Below, piece after piece: positions 26,479 through 36,834 of a stretch of 64,000 nt of DNA. Made by a program: the position numbers and the translations under genes. Numbering within the stretch: position 1 is the stretch's first letter; every line of letters begins with the position of its first letter. The DNA comes from Endozoicomonas sp. NE40 (GTDB lineage Bacteria > Pseudomonadota > Gammaproteobacteria > Pseudomonadales > Endozoicomonadaceae), in contig NZ_JBEWTB010000002.1 in assembly GCF_040549045.1 (NCBI RefSeq), positions 1,891,501 to 1,955,500 of the forward strand, read 5' to 3'. The notes beneath the pieces are model-generated. The model was not told where the DNA came from. It worked only from the letters and a program-made list of their open reading frames with translations, and did no database searches.

Positions 26479-27147
26479 TCAGGCTACCTCCTGATCATTG
26501 ACCAGATGCCCCTGATCCAGAGTCAGCACCCTGTGTCGCATACGGGCAACCAGTGCCAGGTCATGACTGGCAATCAGTACCGTGACGCCAATCTGGTTAA
26601 AATTCTCAAACAGTTTCATCACTTCTGCAGACAGGTTCGGGTCAAGGTTACCCGTTGGCTCATCTGCCAGAATCACCGGAGGACGGTTAACCACAGCACG
26701 GGCCAGACCAACCCGTTGCTGCTGTCCGCCGGAAAGGGAGGATGGCAGCATTTTTTCCTTGTTAAGCAGACCGACCATATCCAGCGCGGCACGCACACGT
26801 CCGGCGGCCTCATCACGGGAAACACCGGCAATGGTCAGCGGCAGGGCAACGTTGTCGAAAACCGTACGGTCAAACAGCAACTGATGATCCTGAAACACCA
26901 GCCCGATATTCCGCCGGAAATACGGAACCTGACCATGATTGAGGTCTTTAACGTTATGTCCACCGACCAGCACCTGACCACTGCTCGCCTGTTCCATGCG
27001 CATGATCAGTTTGAGCAGGGTGCTTTTACCGGCTCCGGAGTGTCCTGTCAGAAAGGCAATTTCACCCCGGCGCAGGTGGAAGCTGACATTCTCCAGCCCC
27101 ACATGCCCTCCGGGGTAATGCTTGCAGACATTGTCAAAGCGTATCAT
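26479..27147 (-). CDS. ftsE: Cell division ATP-binding protein FtsE
   Basis: A 222-residue ABC ATPase. Walker A is GHSGAGKSTLL, the signature LSGGQQQRVGLARA, and Walker B VILADEPTGNLDP, with switch histidine in IASHDLALV. FtsE hydrolyses ATP to drive FtsX and activate septal peptidoglycan amidases. It lies 17 bases downstream of ftsY and directly upstream of ftsX, the canonical operon. Confidence 0.95.
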   Translation of the reverse strand: MIRFDNVCKHYPGGHVGLENVSFHLRRGEIAFLTGHSGAGKSTLLKLIMRMEQASSGQVLVGGHNVKDLNHGQVPYFRRNIGLVFQDHQLLFDRTVFDNVALPLTIAGVSRDEAAGRVRAALDMVGLLNKEKMLPSSLSGGQQQRVGLARAVVNRPPVILADEPTGNLDPNLSAEVMKLFENFNQIGVTVLIASHDLALVARMRHRVLTLDQGHLVNDQEVA

Positions 27148-27164
27148 TCAGCATCCTGCTCTGG

Positions 27165-28742
<1,578 letters not shown>

Positions 28743-28938
28743 AGACTACTTCATCAAATAGTTGGGATAGGCCACTGCCAAAAAACAGTGGGGATAAATC
28801 AAGTGCGTATCCTATCTTAAATCGCGTTTGCAAGAAACGAACTTTCCTTACCTGCTCAGGGTCTGACCGCTGGTTATCTCCTTTGGGCATTCATTTTGTT
28901 ACAATCGCCGCCCTTTGAATTGTTTAGAGATTGCACCG

Positions 28939-29530
28939 ATGGCACGAAAAGCATCCGGTAAACCTTCCGCCAGAGGCGGGAGGTGGTCAGATTCGCATCA
29001 TTGCTGGCGACTGGCGTGGCAGGAAGCTGCCTGTTGCTGACCTTCCGGGGTTACGTCCAACATCAGACCGGGTGCGCGAAACCGTTTTTAACTGGCTGGC
29101 ACCATACATTCCCGGCGCCCGTGTTCTGGACTGTTTCAGCGGGACTGGCGCACTGTCTCTGGAGGCATTGTCCCGAGGCGCAAAAGAAGCTGTTATGCTG
29201 GAAATGGCAACACCTGCGGTCAAAACCCTGAAGAGCAACCTCTCCTTACTGAAAGCGGATAATGGTCAGGTGATGGGAACCAATACCCTGCAATTTCTGA
29301 GCAAGCCCTGCCCCGAGCCATTTGATGTTATTTTTCTCGACCCACCATTTCGTCAGGGAATGCTGGAAGAAACCTGTCGTTTACTTCAGGACAATGGTTA
29401 CCTGCATGAACAGACCATTCTTTATATTGAAGTCGAGAAAGAACTGGACCCTCTGCCGGTTCCTCAAGGCTGGCAGCTGTTGAAGTCAAAACAGGCCGGC
29501 CAGGTCAGCTTTAACCTGTTATCCGGTTAA
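28939..29530 (+). CDS. rsmD: 16S rRNA (guanine-966-N2)-methyltransferase RsmD, with N-terminal frameshift
   Basis: The methyltransferase body is complete: QIRIIAGDWRGRKLPV, the SAM-binding VLDCFSGTGALSLEALSRGA, and the catalytic DPPF in VIFLDPPFRQGM. It methylates the 2-amino group of G966. The natural start is ATG 28939 with AGAGA upstream, giving MARKASGKPSARGG; removing one G from the GGG at 28978-28980 joins it to GGQIRIIAGDW. As read, the frame from ATG runs into a stop, and only a TTG at 28931 starts the long frame. I take the single-base insertion as the likely explanation. It is divergent from ftsY, the conserved gammaproteobacterial arrangement. Confidence 0.85.
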
Positions 29531-29619
29531 AGCCAAAAGATTTATTTACAAAATAGATTCAATATCTATTATTACGCACCAGTAAGCTCCTGCGGAATGT
29601 TGTGCAGGTATAATCAGCA

Positions 29620-32600
29620 ATGGTACGAACAAGATATAAAACTATCTATGTGGCTGCTTTTGTATCGGTACTACTTGTATCGGTACTACCGGCTGTCTCG
29701 CTGCACGCTTTTGCTGCCCCCTTCTTTGGTGGAGAAACAGGTCTGGTTCAGGTTGAGAAAAATTTTGTCGGAAACTTTATCCGTGTAGGCAAGGACATCA
29801 CTTATCGCAGGTATTTTTATTATTTTACAACTAAAGAGGGGATTTACGCCTTGCTCAGCGGTTTGGCTCAAATGCTCCTCACAGGCTACGTAGACTATCA
29901 GGTGGCTCGAGAGGTAAGAAATTTAGCCCCAAGCCCTTTTCTGAAACATGCGGGCTTTTTGTTAACCTTGTATTCCCTGCCGCTGATGGTTCGCAGCACT
30001 ACCAGCTGGTACATGAGCAAGCGTCTGACAACTGAACAGATCATAATAGACAGCCCCCATATCCAAAACCGGTTTTATCTTGAGTTGTCCTACAATCCTT
30101 CTGGCTCAGGGGAAGTACTCAAGATACTTCCGGTTCCTGCCAGTATTGTCCGGTCAAAGCTCAATGAAAACAACCAACAACCATCTCCTGCCCTTGACCT
30201 GTGGAATAACTTTTACAAAGTCCTCCTGAAAAAGGACTATGTGTCCGTAGAGCTTTCATGGTTTGAGCATGACACAAAGGCTGGCATTTTAGTGAACTTC
30301 ATAAATGGAGCGGGTGATAAACAGAGCCGTATCATCAATGTTGAGCATTTTAAAAGAGAGCGACTTCCGGCCAGTATTGAATCACTGCTCCATAACGAGT
30401 GGAAACCTGATAGCCATCTACAACATTTTTCAATTAATTTGCCAGTCATCAGCCTGCTCAAAGGCGATGTTATTCAGCGGGTCATGGAACTCGTGCTTTC
30501 TGAAGATAAAGAGAGTGTGGTGATCCCCTCCGGCTCGCTATTAACGTTTATCTCATCAGCAGAGTCCGGACTACCCTATGAAATAAACCTCTGCCGGGAG
30601 GGTCAGGTTTATTGTGACACCATCCTGCAATTGTTCTGGCGCCCCTTACCTTACCCTCACTACAGGCTGGCACTCAAGTTCGCGGACTCAGGGTACATAA
30701 GGCACCATGAAAGCGTGTTGCGTTCCACTCTTGCACAGCCAGGGGATATCAACCTGGCAGAACAACTGACTCAGTTGTTTGAAAAAGTAGTCTTTTCCGC
30801 TGTTATGGAGTTTATCCGGCAACAACAGGAATACACCGAACTGAGTTTACCAGAATCCGGCAAAGTGCTGGTTGCTAATGATCTGGTACGATATTCCACC
30901 GTAGAGTGGATAGGTATTCTCAGGGCTTTGAAAAGCAAACCGCATGAAGTCGACATGGATAAGGTTTGTATATGGCTGACAAACAACGGTTTTGCCTGGC
31001 CTGAGTTTTTTCAGCTAAAAGTTACGTCGACAAACAGAGTACAGACCGTTCATCCAATTTCTCCATCCTTGCTGCCTATTCTGACCAACCTGCCTCCCCG
31101 AGCACAATGGAATGTACTGGATATCTTGCTGAACACGTCTCCCATATATTTTTTTGCCGCATTTAAAAAGCTTACCCATCGAGACAAAATAAAATTTCTG
31201 CGAGCTTCTGAAGGAGACGAAACAACGATTACTGAAATTCTCTCACATCTGGATGAGAACCAGGTTAACGCTTTTACGGATTTGCTGGTCGACTCGTTTA
31301 AATTCGAAAATCATCAGCATGTCTCCCTGACTGCTTTACTCTCAGCACTTCCCGAAGAGGCAAAAGACAAACTGATTAACTCTCTTACTGCGGTATTCGA
31401 TGAAGAGGAGGAGGATCTGCTTTTCAGCTACATAATAAAGAATAAAAAAACCGAAGCTTTCCGGATTCTGGTTGCTCACCCGGAAAATGCTATTCAAGAC
31501 AAGCTGGCAAAAAGCATTGTCGCATACATAGAAGAAGGCGGTGATATCTGGCAGAACCTGTTCATTACCCTGCCTGCACAGGAAAATTTCATAAAAAAAT
31601 TAGTGCTGTATATAAGCCAGCACTGTGAACCATCATCCATATCGTACAATTTTCTGGGAACATTAAGCACTAAGCTTCTGGAGTCTCCGAAATATGATGA
31701 CGACCTTCTGCTCTTCCTGATTGCAGAACTGGCAAAAAACGGTTTTATATCTGCTGCCAGTCAGCTGGTGATTGCTCCTGATATGTTGCACCGGTCCATG
31801 GAAAAAGCTTTAGAAGCAAGCAACCCGAACCTGTATACCGGGCTAGCTAGGGTAAGTAGTGAACTATACCTTCAGCATATTTTGAGCAACTACTCCGACA
31901 ATGGGGAAAAAGCTCAGGAATGGCTTAAGCATTTGCCTGCTGACACACAAGAAAAACTGATAACTATAGGGTTAGATGCTGATCAGGCTGGTACTGATTT
32001 TCTGCTGAACAACACCAGACCTGAAGCTGTCGCTCAAAGTGTTTTACAGTATTTGCAAAAGTCAGAGCAAAAGCGCAACAACTGGGAGCGCATGCAGATC
32101 AACCATGGAATGCTAACGCTTAAATTAGTGATCAATCATCAGTGTAAACCGTGTATGCCTCCTCTGCTGCAATGGCTATCAGCGAAGTCCGGGGACCAGC
32201 TGACTGAGGGACTCGCAAACCTTGAGTTGCCTGAGGAGCAGACCAGGTGGTTTGCTGATACTACAGTTTCAATGATCAACTCCAAAGAGATCGAACCGGC
32301 GCATATCACTGGACTACTAGTGGGTATTGCAAAAAATTTGTCTTTCCGCTGTATTAAAGCGCTTATCGAACCACTGCCGGAAACGGTTTCTACCTCTCTT
32401 ATGATTGGCCTGGAAGAACAGCTAAAGCAACGTCCGGAGCATTTTGCTACAGCACTTGAAAGTTTGTCTGAACTACAGGCTGGCCACTATCTTGCCACAC
32501 TGACGAATTCTCAGGAACTATGGGAAAATAGCCTATGCAATGCTTATATGACGACTCAGAAACTGGTTACTAGCCTTCATGCTGTTGCCCGGTTTCAACC

Positions 32601-32898
32601 GAATGAAGCGCACTTCGAAACCATTAAAGGCTGGTCACGCACTATTTTGAGTACTGGAAATTTTGTTAAGAAAAAAGACCTTCAGGAAGATCTGGCCTGT
32701 AGCATTTGTCAGGAGGTATTTAAACAACCTGTCGTATTGCCGTGTGGACACACGAGTTGTCGTGGTTGTATTACTGAATGGGTTCAGCATAGTCGAAGTT
32801 GCCCGAATTGCAGATTAGACATTTTCAGAGACTGGACCTTTCCCTCAAACCATGCTTTAGAAAAGTTGATCAACAATAGAAAGCTTCAAAGTGAATAA
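29620..32898 (+). CDS. Large exported protein with C-terminal RING finger (E3 ubiquitin ligase-like)
   Basis: A 1092-residue protein. The N-terminus has a basic start and a hydrophobic segment (YVAAFVSVLLVSVLPAVSLHA), then another hydrophobic patch near residues 70-110. The middle 900 residues are mostly helical and unrecognised. Residues 1027-1064 form a C3HC4 RING: CSIC, then CGHTSC, GCITEW and CPNC, with spacings matching the eukaryotic consensus and the tryptophan that usually contacts E2 enzymes. Bacteria lack ubiquitin, so a host-directed ligase is the natural inference; transport and activity are not shown. It stands alone, and no obvious chaperone gene accompanies it. The start has only a weak AGG upstream. 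Confidence 0.8.
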   Translation: MVRTRYKTIYVAAFVSVLLVSVLPAVSLHAFAAPFFGGETGLVQVEKNFVGNFIRVGKDITYRRYFYYFTTKEGIYALLSGLAQMLLTGYVDYQVAREVRNLAPSPFLKHAGFLLTLYSLPLMVRSTTSWYMSKRLTTEQIIIDSPHIQNRFYLELSYNPSGSGEVLKILPVPASIVRSKLNENNQQPSPALDLWNNFYKVLLKKDYVSVELSWFEHDTKAGILVNFINGAGDKQSRIINVEHFKRERLPASIESLLHNEWKPDSHLQHFSINLPVISLLKGDVIQRVMELVLSEDKESVVIPSGSLLTFISSAESGLPYEINLCREGQVYCDTILQLFWRPLPYPHYRLALKFADSGYIRHHESVLRSTLAQPGDINLAEQLTQLFEKVVFSAVMEFIRQQQEYTELSLPESGKVLVANDLVRYSTVEWIGILRALKSKPHEVDMDKVCIWLTNNGFAWPEFFQLKVTSTNRVQTVHPISPSLLPILTNLPPRAQWNVLDILLNTSPIYFFAAFKKLTHRDKIKFLRASEGDETTITEILSHLDENQVNAFTDLLVDSFKFENHQHVSLTALLSALPEEAKDKLINSLTAVFDEEEEDLLFSYIIKNKKTEAFRILVAHPENAIQDKLAKSIVAYIEEGGDIWQNLFITLPAQENFIKKLVLYISQHCEPSSISYNFLGTLSTKLLESPKYDDDLLLFLIAELAKNGFISAASQLVIAPDMLHRSMEKALEASNPNLYTGLARVSSELYLQHILSNYSDNGEKAQEWLKHLPADTQEKLITIGLDADQAGTDFLLNNTRPEAVAQSVLQYLQKSEQKRNNWERMQINHGMLTLKLVINHQCKPCMPPLLQWLSAKSGDQLTEGLANLELPEEQTRWFADTTVSMINSKEIEPAHITGLLVGIAKNLSFRCIKALIEPLPETVSTSLMIGLEEQLKQRPEHFATALESLSELQAGHYLATLTNSQELWENSLCNAYMTTQKLVTSLHAVARFQPNEAHFETIKGWSRTILSTGNFVKKKDLQEDLACSICQEVFKQPVVLPCGHTSCRGCITEWVQHSRSCPNCRLDIFRDWTFPSNHALEKLINNRKLQSE

Positions 32899-32921
32899 GT
32901 ATTTCAATAACCAGGAGTTTT

Positions 32922-33857
32922 TTATGCAGAATGGCTTATGCCACAGAAAAACTGTTTCTCAACCCGATACCCGGCTTCAGCTTTATACAGGTCTTTCTTA
33001 ACAAACCGGATGGTGCCTCCGGGCTGACATTGCGCCAGTTTATTCAGGCTCCCTGCTGTAACACAGCCTATTTTGGGATACCCCCCCATGGTCTGTCGAT
33101 CCCGCATCAGAATAATAGGCTGACCATCGGCTGGAATCTGAATGGCTCCCGGGGCAATGCCTTCCGAAACGAGGTTTTGCCTCTGGCACTGAATGGCTTC
33201 TCCTGAAAGGCGGTAACCCATTCGATCTATCTGGGGGGTTACACAGTAGACCGAGTTAAAAAAGCGCTGCCGCTCCTGCCTGCCAAACCACTCGTACTGA
33301 TAGCCGGGTATGACTTCCAGGGTAATATCCTGACAATATTCAGGAATAAATTCATCAGGCACCTGTTTTGTTAACACAGGTTTACTGACCGGATAGTGCA
33401 GGCAGTCACCTGCACATAATTGTTTACCATCCCGATGCAGGCCGCCCAGCTGGTCACGTACGACAGTGGCGCAACTTCCCAGTATTTCAGGAATATCCAG
33501 ACCGCCCCTGACAGCAAGATAAGCCCTTACCCCCGAGCGCGCCCCTTTAAACGACAGTTGATCCCCGGTCTGGATTGAATAGCTTTGCCACGGTTGAATC
33601 GCCACACCATTAAGCTCCGCAGACATATTGGCACCCGTGATGGCTATGGTGGTGGGTAACTGGAATTCACAATGGAATGACCCAAGATTTATTTCAATCT
33701 GAGGATCATTAAGCGGGTTGTCGAGCAGACGGTTTGCCCAGGAGAAAGCATGTTCATCCATAGGGCCACCGGGGCTGACACCTATATTCTGATAGCCGAA
33801 ACGCCCCAGGTCCTGAATCAGGCTCAGTGGCCCCGGCTCTAAAATACGAAGTGTCAC
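32922..33857 (-). CDS. pxpC: 5-oxoprolinase subunit PxpC (biotin-dependent carboxyltransferase-like)
   Basis: A 311-residue protein of the KipA/PxpC family. The N-terminus shows ILEPGPLSLIQDLGRFGYQ and GVSPGGPMDEHAF, and the C-terminus contains PILLMRDRQTMGGYPKIG with GGTIRFV. With PxpA and PxpB it hydrolyses 5-oxoproline (pyroglutamate) to glutamate using ATP, salvaging a spontaneous glutamine or glutamate product. The start overlaps the pxpB stop by four bases (ATGA). Confidence 0.92.
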   Translation of the reverse strand: MTLRILEPGPLSLIQDLGRFGYQNIGVSPGGPMDEHAFSWANRLLDNPLNDPQIEINLGSFHCEFQLPTTIAITGANMSAELNGVAIQPWQSYSIQTGDQLSFKGARSGVRAYLAVRGGLDIPEILGSCATVVRDQLGGLHRDGKQLCAGDCLHYPVSKPVLTKQVPDEFIPEYCQDITLEVIPGYQYEWFGRQERQRFFNSVYCVTPQIDRMGYRLSGEAIQCQRQNLVSEGIAPGAIQIPADGQPIILMRDRQTMGGYPKIGCVTAGSLNKLAQCQPGGTIRFVKKDLYKAEAGYRVEKQFFCGISHSA

Positions 33858-34616
33858 ACTCCCTCCTGGAATCGCTGATCTTCCAGAGAATGCTCTTCTT
33901 GAGAAAGAACACCACCCATGTCTAAAAAAGCGGTCTTGCTGATCGGGATAAATTTCACCTTTGCCCCTACCTCAAATAAAGATAAATTCTTACGCTGATA
34001 GTCAATGGGGTTGACCGGGGAACGACCAATGATCTGCCAGCCACCCGGAGACTCTCTGGGATAAATGGCAGTTTGTCGTTCGGCAAGCGCAACACTGCAT
34101 GCCGGAACCTTTAACCGGGGTGTTTTTTTTCTGGGGACGGCAATGCGCTGATCGGTATTGCCAAGGTAGGCAAAGCCGGGAGCAAAGCCAATGGCATACA
34201 CCCGATACAGTGTTGAGGCATGAATATTGATCACTTCCTCAAAACTCAGACCTGTGTGATCAGTGATGACTTTTGCATCCAGAGAAACTTCAGGCCCGTA
34301 ATAAACAGGCAGTTCTATCAAAGAAGGTTCAGCCTCTTCAGCCAGACTGCCGCGACAATGATCAAGAACGTGCTGAAGCTTCTGTACAAAGGATTGATGC
34401 CCAATGGTCATCAGGTCAAAGCTGACAAGAATCGACCTGTAGGATGGCACAACATCAATGATGCAGCCCCCCATCTCCTGCTTGAATAATTGACAGAGAC
34501 CGTGCAATTTCATCAGCGGTTTCCGGGCTGGGCTCCGGGGTATCCGGGGTGTCTGGGGTAAGAGCATCAGCAAAATAAATGATGACACTGTTTTCATTAA
34601 CCGGGCATATTTTCAT
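33854..34616 (-). CDS. pxpB: 5-oxoprolinase subunit PxpB, frameshifted in a G6 run
   Basis: The KipI/PxpB domain is clear in CIIDVVPSYRSILVSFDLM, VYAIGFAPGFAYLG and ESPGGWQIIGRSP. The native start is ATG at 34616, overlapping the pxpA stop (ATGA), and yields MKICPVNENSVIIYFADAL through SIIQAGDGG. There a run of six G (C6 at 34467-34472 on the plus strand) throws the frame; five G would give one 253-residue protein. As read, the long frame could only start at an internal ATG (34597) with a non-homologous N-terminus. Operon order pxpA-pxpB-pxpC argues the gene is meant to work. Confidence 0.85.
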
Positions 34617-35347
34617 GGGCAGGCAGCCCTGTCGTGTAATAGCTTTGCTGTTGGCAGGGCAAGCGGGCTATCACCGTGAATACACAGCGTATCAGCATGA
34701 ACCGGAATAATCTGGCCGGTTGCGGTTGTCAAAGAGCCCTGCTCAATCAGTTGCAGTGCCTGTTTCTCAACTTTTCCTATCGAGGTGTACAGGGCATCGG
34801 GCTCCGAGCGAGGCTTTAGTCGGCCATTATCATCGTAGGCACGATCAACAAACGCTTCAAACCATAATTCGACACCGTATGAAGCCGCTAAATCCTGATA
34901 TTTTTCAAAATCAGGCACCGCCATCACCACCAGTGGTAGTCCGGCATTATAGCTCTGTATGCCTTTGAGCAGCGCAGTAAAGACACTGTCGTCTTTCATC
35001 ATGGCGTTATACAGAGCGCCATGAGGCTTTACATAATCCAGTGATGCATTTTCACTCAGGCAAATAGCCTGCAAAGCGCCAATTTGATAAATAAACAATG
35101 CGGTAAGGTCACTGGATTTCATGGGAATATAACGGCGTCCAAATCCCTGAAGGTCTGCATAGCCAGGGTGAGCCCCAATACTTACCTGACACCGCTTCGC
35201 CATTTTCACGGTTTTTGTCATGACTGACGGATCAGACGCGTGCATACCACAGGCAATGTTTGCCATATCCAGATAAGGCATTATGTCTTCGTCGCACCCC
35301 AGGCTCCAGATACCAAAGCTTTCTCCCATATCGCAGTTGATTTTCAT
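34613..35347 (-). CDS. pxpA: 5-oxoprolinase subunit PxpA (LamB/YcsF family)
   Basis: A 244-residue protein of the LamB/YcsF family. The metal-site motif appears at the very start (INCDMGESFG), followed by NIACGMHASDP, IGAHPGYADLQGFGRR, VKPHGALYN and ICIHGDSP. It is the hydrolytic subunit of ATP-dependent 5-oxoprolinase. ATG at 35347 places the conserved NCDMGE at the N-terminus as in relatives; an ATG eight codons earlier lacks support. First gene of the pxpABC operon. Confidence 0.93.
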   Translation of the reverse strand: MKINCDMGESFGIWSLGCDEDIMPYLDMANIACGMHASDPSVMTKTVKMAKRCQVSIGAHPGYADLQGFGRRYIPMKSSDLTALFIYQIGALQAICLSENASLDYVKPHGALYNAMMKDDSVFTALLKGIQSYNAGLPLVVMAVPDFEKYQDLAASYGVELWFEAFVDRAYDDNGRLKPRSEPDALYTSIGKVEKQALQLIEQGSLTTATGQIIPVHADTLCIHGDSPLALPTAKLLHDRAACP

Positions 35348-35601
35348 GCCGCTTATTCCTGATTTGCCCATTGAACCCGACCCGGCTGTTTAACACTTGC
35401 TTTCACAGAGCTACAAATACAGTCAATGGTAATAGCTGACACTACATTTCAACAGTCTAAATAGTGGACACACCCTAATTGCCTAAGTAATCTTCACTGC
35501 GCTGATCCTGATCAAAAAAAACAGCGCCGGTTAAATTGTAAGATGCCGGATTACAAAGATTTTAAACTGAATCGTATTTATAAAACCTAAGGAGCGGTTT
35601 C

Positions 35602-36693
35602 ATGAAACAACCTGTACGCATTGCGGTGACTGGCGCAGCCGGTAACATCAGCTACTCTCTGCTGTTCAAGATTGCTGCCGGTGAAATGCTGGGGGCTGAT
35701 CAGCCAGTTATCCTGCAACTGGTTGAAATTCCACAGGCAATGGACAAGCTGCGCGGCGTAGCCATGGAGCTGGAAGACTGCTCATTCCCGCTGGTTCACG
35801 GTATTTCCCTGCACGACAACCCGTTCGACGGTTTCAAAGGCGTTCACTACGCTATGCTGGTAGGCGCCCGTCCTCGTTCCAAGGGCATGGAACGCGCTGA
35901 CCTGCTGGAAGCGAATGCGGCTATCTTCTCCGAGCAGGGCAAGGCTCTGAACGAAGTGGCTAACCGCGACGTTAAAGCACTGGTCATCGGTAACCCAGCT
36001 AACACCAACTGTCTGATCCTGTCCCGTAACGCTCCTGACCTGGATCCATCCCAGTTCTGTGCCATGACCCGTCTGGACCACAACCGCTCCCAGGGCATTC
36101 TGGGCAACAAGCTGGGCGTTAACCCGTCCGACATCGACGGTGTTGTTGTCTGGGGCAACCACTCCCCAACCATGTACCCGGATCTGCACAATGCAACCGT
36201 TCTGGGTGGCGAGTCGGTTATCGACCAGATCGACGAAGACTGGTACAAGAGCGAGTTCACACCTCGTATCCAGAAGCGTGGTGCTGAAATCATTGAATGG
36301 CGTGGACTGTCTTCAGCGGCTTCAGCTGCTCAGGCAGGTCTGGACCACATGCGCGACTGGGCTCTGGGCAGTGACGGCAAGATTGTCAGCATGGGTATCA
36401 TCTCCGATGGCAGTTACGGCGTTGCCAAGGGTATCTACTACTCCTTCCCATGTATCTGCGAATTCGGCAGCTACCAGGTTGTTAAAGGTCTGGAAGTCAA
36501 CGAATACGGTCAGGCCATGATGAAGAAGACCGAGCAGGAGCTGCTGGAAGAAAAAGCCGCTGTCGACCACCTGCTGCCTGCTGAAACCGCTGAATCCCGC
36601 GAGAACCTGAAGACTTCTACCGACGGTCAGACTCAGTTCGACAACGGTATCGACGCGGCTTCCGCTTACTACAAAGCTGACCGCATCTGTTGA
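35602..36693 (+). CDS. mdh: Malate dehydrogenase (LDH/MDH type with C-terminal extension)
   Basis: A 363-residue NAD-dependent malate dehydrogenase. The nucleotide-binding start is VRIAVTGAAGNISYSLLF, with substrate-binding GARPRSKGMERADLL, NPANTNCLI, MTRLDHNRS and active-site VVWGNHSPTMYPD. It converts malate and oxaloacetate in the TCA cycle. The last 35 residues (ESRENLKTSTDGQTQFDNGI) extend beyond the usual 326-328. AAGGAG lies nine bases before the ATG. Codon choice is strongly biased to C-ending codons, as expected of a highly expressed gene and unlike the AT-rich gene that follows. Confidence 0.95.
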   Translation: MKQPVRIAVTGAAGNISYSLLFKIAAGEMLGADQPVILQLVEIPQAMDKLRGVAMELEDCSFPLVHGISLHDNPFDGFKGVHYAMLVGARPRSKGMERADLLEANAAIFSEQGKALNEVANRDVKALVIGNPANTNCLILSRNAPDLDPSQFCAMTRLDHNRSQGILGNKLGVNPSDIDGVVVWGNHSPTMYPDLHNATVLGGESVIDQIDEDWYKSEFTPRIQKRGAEIIEWRGLSSAASAAQAGLDHMRDWALGSDGKIVSMGIISDGSYGVAKGIYYSFPCICEFGSYQVVKGLEVNEYGQAMMKKTEQELLEEKAAVDHLLPAETAESRENLKTSTDGQTQFDNGIDAASAYYKADRIC

Positions 36694-36703
36694 TCAGCGC
36701 CCC

Positions 36704-36731
36704 CGCGTTAGCTCCTCCTGGAGCTAACGCG
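36704..36731 (+). terminator. Hairpin terminator of mdh
   Basis: A perfect 12-bp stem (CGCGTTAGCTCC at 36704-36715 with GGAGCTAACGCG at 36720-36731) and four-base loop directly follow the mdh stop. The tail is C-rich rather than T-rich, so termination strength is uncertain. Confidence 0.7.
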
Positions 36732-36834
36732 TCCCCCTTCTCCAAACGCTAACCTCATACTGGGAACTTTCCTTCTGAACGGCTATCAAAGTTTGGACCG
36801 TACAGTTTTTTTAAGTGGGAGTTAACAAACAGCT

